From Lysobacteraceae bacterium (GTDB taxonomy: Bacteria; Pseudomonadota; Gammaproteobacteria; Xanthomonadales; Xanthomonadaceae), in NCBI GenBank assembly GCA_003449195.1, contig DMID01000148.1:1-7679 (forward strand): 7,679 bases of DNA, read 5' to 3'. The notes beneath the pieces were generated by a model. The model saw nothing but the letters and a program-made list of their open reading frames with translations, did no database searches and was not told the DNA's origin. The first letter of the stretch is position 1, and each line of letters opens with the position of its first letter. This document shows, in pieces, positions 5,805-7,679 of this stretch. The translations under genes and the position numbers were made by a program.

Positions 5805-5810
5805 TATCCT
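5805..5810 (+). promoter_or_regulatory. Candidate -10 element of the maf-rng operon
   Basis: TATCCT matches the -10 consensus at four of six positions, including the TA at the start and the final T. Transcription seven bases downstream would begin at 5817, exactly the A of the maf ATG, which would make the mRNA leaderless. No good -35 hexamer is seen at 16-18 bases. There is also no Shine-Dalgarno sequence just before the ATG, which fits a leaderless message. This is inferred from sequence only. Confidence 0.4.
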
Positions 5811-5816
5811 GTAAGC

Positions 5817-6386
5817 ATGCTTTATCTCGCCTCCCAGTCCCCGCGCCGGGCCGAACTGCTGGCCCGCCTCGGGCCCGCCTTCGAGCCGCTGGCCCTCGAT
5901 GTGCCCGAAATCCGCTCGCCCGACGAAACCGCGCAGGCGTACGTCCGCCGCGTGTCCGCCGAAAAAGCCCGCGCCGGTCTGGCCAAGCTCGGCCCGCATC
6001 CGGCCGGTGCGGTGGTGTTGTCGGCCGATACCGAAGTGATCCTCGACGGTGAGGTGTTCGGCAAGCCGGCCGATGCCGCCGATGCCGCCGCGATGCTGCG
6101 GCGCCTGTCCGGTCGCACCCACGAGGTGCTGTCGGTGGTGACGGTGGCCGCGGCCGGGCGCGAGATGCAGGTGGAAAGCCGCTCGGAAGTGACGTTTGCC
6201 CCGCTGGCCGAAGCCGACATCGCGGCCTACGTCGCCAGCGGCGAGCCGATGGGCAAGGCCGGCGCCTACGCCATCCAGGGGCAGGGCGAGCGTTTCGTGG
6301 CGCACCTGTCCGGCAGCCATTCGGGTGTGATGGGCCTGCCGATGCACGAAACCTGGACCCTGCTGCGCGAATTCGGAGTGCTCTGA
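5817..6386 (+). CDS. maf: Maf-family nucleotide pyrophosphatase, YhdE type (dTTP/UTP pyrophosphatase)
   Basis: Maf proteins hydrolyse nucleoside triphosphates to monophosphate and pyrophosphate. YhdE-type members prefer dTTP and UTP (and modified forms) and are thought to clean the nucleotide pool or affect division. The 189-residue product opens with the signature LYLASQSPRRAELLARLG (SxSPRR at residues 6-11). It contains VLSADTEV with the probable catalytic Asp71, GKPAD (Lys83), RLSGRTHEVLS, and a C-terminal block YVASGEPMGKAGAYAIQG then GSHSGVMGLPM. The E. coli YhdE-like segments AQAYVRRVSAEKARAG and YVASGEPMGKAGAYAIQG support this subfamily over YceF. The start at 5817 opens the conserved fold; upstream in-frame codons (from 5754) lack family resemblance. 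Its stop overlaps the rng start by one base (TGATG), the same yhdE-cafA pairing seen in E. coli, implying translational coupling. Confidence 0.95.
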   Translation: MLYLASQSPRRAELLARLGPAFEPLALDVPEIRSPDETAQAYVRRVSAEKARAGLAKLGPHPAGAVVLSADTEVILDGEVFGKPADAADAAAMLRRLSGRTHEVLSVVTVAAAGREMQVESRSEVTFAPLAEADIAAYVASGEPMGKAGAYAIQGQGERFVAHLSGSHSGVMGLPMHETWTLLREFGVL

Positions 6387-7679
6387 TGGCCGAGGAAATC
6401 CTGGTCAATGCCACCCCGCGCGAAACCCGCGTCGCGGTGGTCGAAAGCGGCGTGCTGCAGGAACTGCACATCGAGCGCGGCTGGCGTCGCGGCGTGGTCG
6501 GCAACATCTATCGCGGCAAGGTGCAGCGGGTGATGCCGGGCATGCAGGCCGCCTTCGTCGAGGTGGGGCTGGAGCGCGCGGCATTCCTGCATGCCGGCGA
6601 TGTGGTGCGGCCGCCGCCGGCGGTGGCCGAGGTGGTGGAGGGCGAAGCCCCGCTGCCCACTTCCCAGCCGCCGATCACCGAGTTGCTGCGCGACGGACAG
6701 GACGTGGTCGTGCAGGTCGTCAAGGACCCGATCGGCAGCAAGGGCGCGCGCCTGACCACGCAGATCAGCATCCCCTCGCGTTATCTGGTGTTGTTGCCGC
6801 AGTCCAAGGTGATCGGCGTGTCCGCACGGATCGTCGACGAGGATGAGCGCGCCCGGCTCAAGGGCATCGTGTCCGAGCTGTCCGCCGCCAACGGCGGTTA
6901 CGGCTACATCATCCGCACCAATGCCGAAGGCCAGCCGGCCGAGGCCATTGCCGACGATTTCGCTTATCTGACGCGGGTGTGGAACGTGGTGGAGCGCCGC
7001 GGTCGCGAAGCGCCGCTGACCAGCATGATCTACGAGGATCTGGCGTTGCCGCTGCGTGCGGTGCGCGACCTGATCCGGCGCGACACCGAAAAGGTGCGGG
7101 TGGACACGCGCCAGACCTACGAGCAGTTGCAGGCCTTCGTCGCCAAGTACATGCCGGTGCTGTCCGAGCGGGTGGAGATGTACGACAGCGAGCGGCCGAT
7201 CTTCGACCTGTACGGCGTCGAGGACGAAATCGCGCGCGCGCTGGACAAGCAGGTGCCGCTGAAGTCCGGCGGTTACCTGGTCATCGACCAGACCGAGGCG
7301 ATGACCACCATCGACGTCAACACCGGCTCCTTCCTCGGCCAGCGCAATCTCGAGGAGACGGTGTACCGCACCAACCTGGAGGCCGCGCAGGCGGCCGCGC
7401 GCCAGCTGCGCCTGCGCAACCTGGGCGGCATCATCATCATCGACTTCATCGACATGTCCGATGCCGAGCACAAGCGCCAGGTGCTGCGCACGCTGGAAAA
7501 GGCATTGTCGCGCGACCACGCCAAGACCACGGTGTACGACTTCTCGCCGCTGGGGCTGGTGGAGATGACCCGCAAGCGTACCGTCGAGAGCTTGCAGCGG
7601 CAGCTGTCCGAGCCCTGCCCGGAATGCGGCGGGCGCGGCAGCATCAAGACCGCCGAGACGGTGACCTACGAGATCTTCC
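6386..7679 (+). CDS. rng: Ribonuclease G (3'-truncated by window edge)
   Basis: RNase G is a 5'-end-dependent endoribonuclease of the RNase E/G family that matures the 16S rRNA 5' end and helps mRNA decay in the cytoplasm. The frame is open to the window end, giving 431 codons; E. coli RNase G has 489 residues, so roughly 60 are missing. The protein begins MAEEILVNATPRETRVAVVE. Its S1 RNA-binding segment starts at GNIYRGKV (residues 39-46) and continues through GMQAAFVEVGLERAAFLHAGD. IIRTNAEG (Arg177, Thr178) corresponds to the 5'-monophosphate sensor pocket. The metal-binding aspartates are Asp310 (TIDVNTG) and Asp353 (IIIIDFIDM), spaced 43 residues apart as in RNase E D303/D346. The zinc-link CPEC is at Cys411 and Cys414. 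The ATG shares its A with the maf stop. RNase G rather than RNase E is supported by GGYLVIDQTEAMTTID, GLVEMTRKRT and the maf neighbour. The truncation is only the window edge. Confidence 0.97.
   Translation, partial: MAEEILVNATPRETRVAVVESGVLQELHIERGWRRGVVGNIYRGKVQRVMPGMQAAFVEVGLERAAFLHAGDVVRPPPAVAEVVEGEAPLPTSQPPITELLRDGQDVVVQVVKDPIGSKGARLTTQISIPSRYLVLLPQSKVIGVSARIVDEDERARLKGIVSELSAANGGYGYIIRTNAEGQPAEAIADDFAYLTRVWNVVERRGREAPLTSMIYEDLALPLRAVRDLIRRDTEKVRVDTRQTYEQLQAFVAKYMPVLSERVEMYDSERPIFDLYGVEDEIARALDKQVPLKSGGYLVIDQTEAMTTIDVNTGSFLGQRNLEETVYRTNLEAAQAAARQLRLRNLGGIIIIDFIDMSDAEHKRQVLRTLEKALSRDHAKTTVYDFSPLGLVEMTRKRTVESLQRQLSEPCPECGGRGSIKTAETVTYEIF

Noticed and set aside
5691..6347. Minus-strand open frame extending the SIMPL gene upstream, opposite maf
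   Set aside because: It is antisense to a clearly conserved gene, shows no family resemblance, and the SIMPL start has its own AAGGAG and signal peptide at 5690. Long antisense frames are expected in GC-rich coding DNA.
6266..7519. 417-codon minus-strand open frame opposite the maf end and rng
   Set aside because: It is the antisense of rng, whose motifs (catalytic aspartates, CPEC, S1 segment) are unmistakable on the plus strand. Its His/Arg/Leu/Ala-rich sequence is typical of reverse-complemented GC-rich codons.

Overview
The window is about 7.7 kb of GC-rich chromosomal DNA from a gammaproteobacterium, most likely a member of the Xanthomonadaceae/Lysobacteraceae (Xanthomonas, Stenotrophomonas, Lysobacter and relatives). 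This placement is inferred from the high GC content, the order nadD-rsfS-rlmH and maf-rng, the NadD and RsfS sequence style, and a large TonB-dependent receptor with an N-terminal carboxypeptidase-regulatory-like domain (Oar-like), a type abundant in that family. The genus cannot be fixed from sequence alone.

Layout. (1) Positions 2-1573, plus strand: the 3' part of nadD (NAD biosynthesis), then rsfS (ribosomal silencing factor) and rlmH (23S rRNA pseudouridine-1915 methyltransferase). rsfS and rlmH both appear to use TTG starts and lie in the same reading frame, separated by a single TGA. (2) Positions 1607-1634: a strong hairpin between the convergent rlmH and receptor genes, probably a terminator serving mainly the minus-strand receptor transcript. 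(3) Positions 1666-4752, minus strand: a 1028-residue TonB-dependent outer-membrane receptor with lower GC than its neighbours. Its leader contains a hairpin, and a direct repeat lies further upstream. (4) Positions 4926-5690, minus strand: a secreted SIMPL-domain (DUF541, YggE-like) protein. (5) Positions 5691-5816: a divergent control region with an imperfect inverted repeat. (6) Positions 5817 to the end, plus strand: maf (YhdE-type nucleotide pyrophosphatase) overlapping by one base with rng (ribonuclease G), which runs off the window.

Function. The plus-strand genes are housekeeping: NAD synthesis, ribosome hibernation and 50S/70S modification on the left, and nucleotide-pool sanitation and rRNA/mRNA processing on the right. 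The two minus-strand genes encode envelope proteins (one outer-membrane, one periplasmic) that sit between these conserved blocks. Nothing in the window identifies the receptor's substrate.

I found no rRNA, tRNA, CRISPR array, insertion sequence, phage gene or defence gene. No gap between genes exceeds 300 bases. I do not see an undescribed multi-gene system here. The points most worth a second look are three local cysteine pairs in the receptor barrel, the cis-elements upstream of the receptor, the inverted repeat between the SIMPL gene and maf, a possible leaderless maf transcript, and the same-frame, TTG-started rsfS/rlmH pair.
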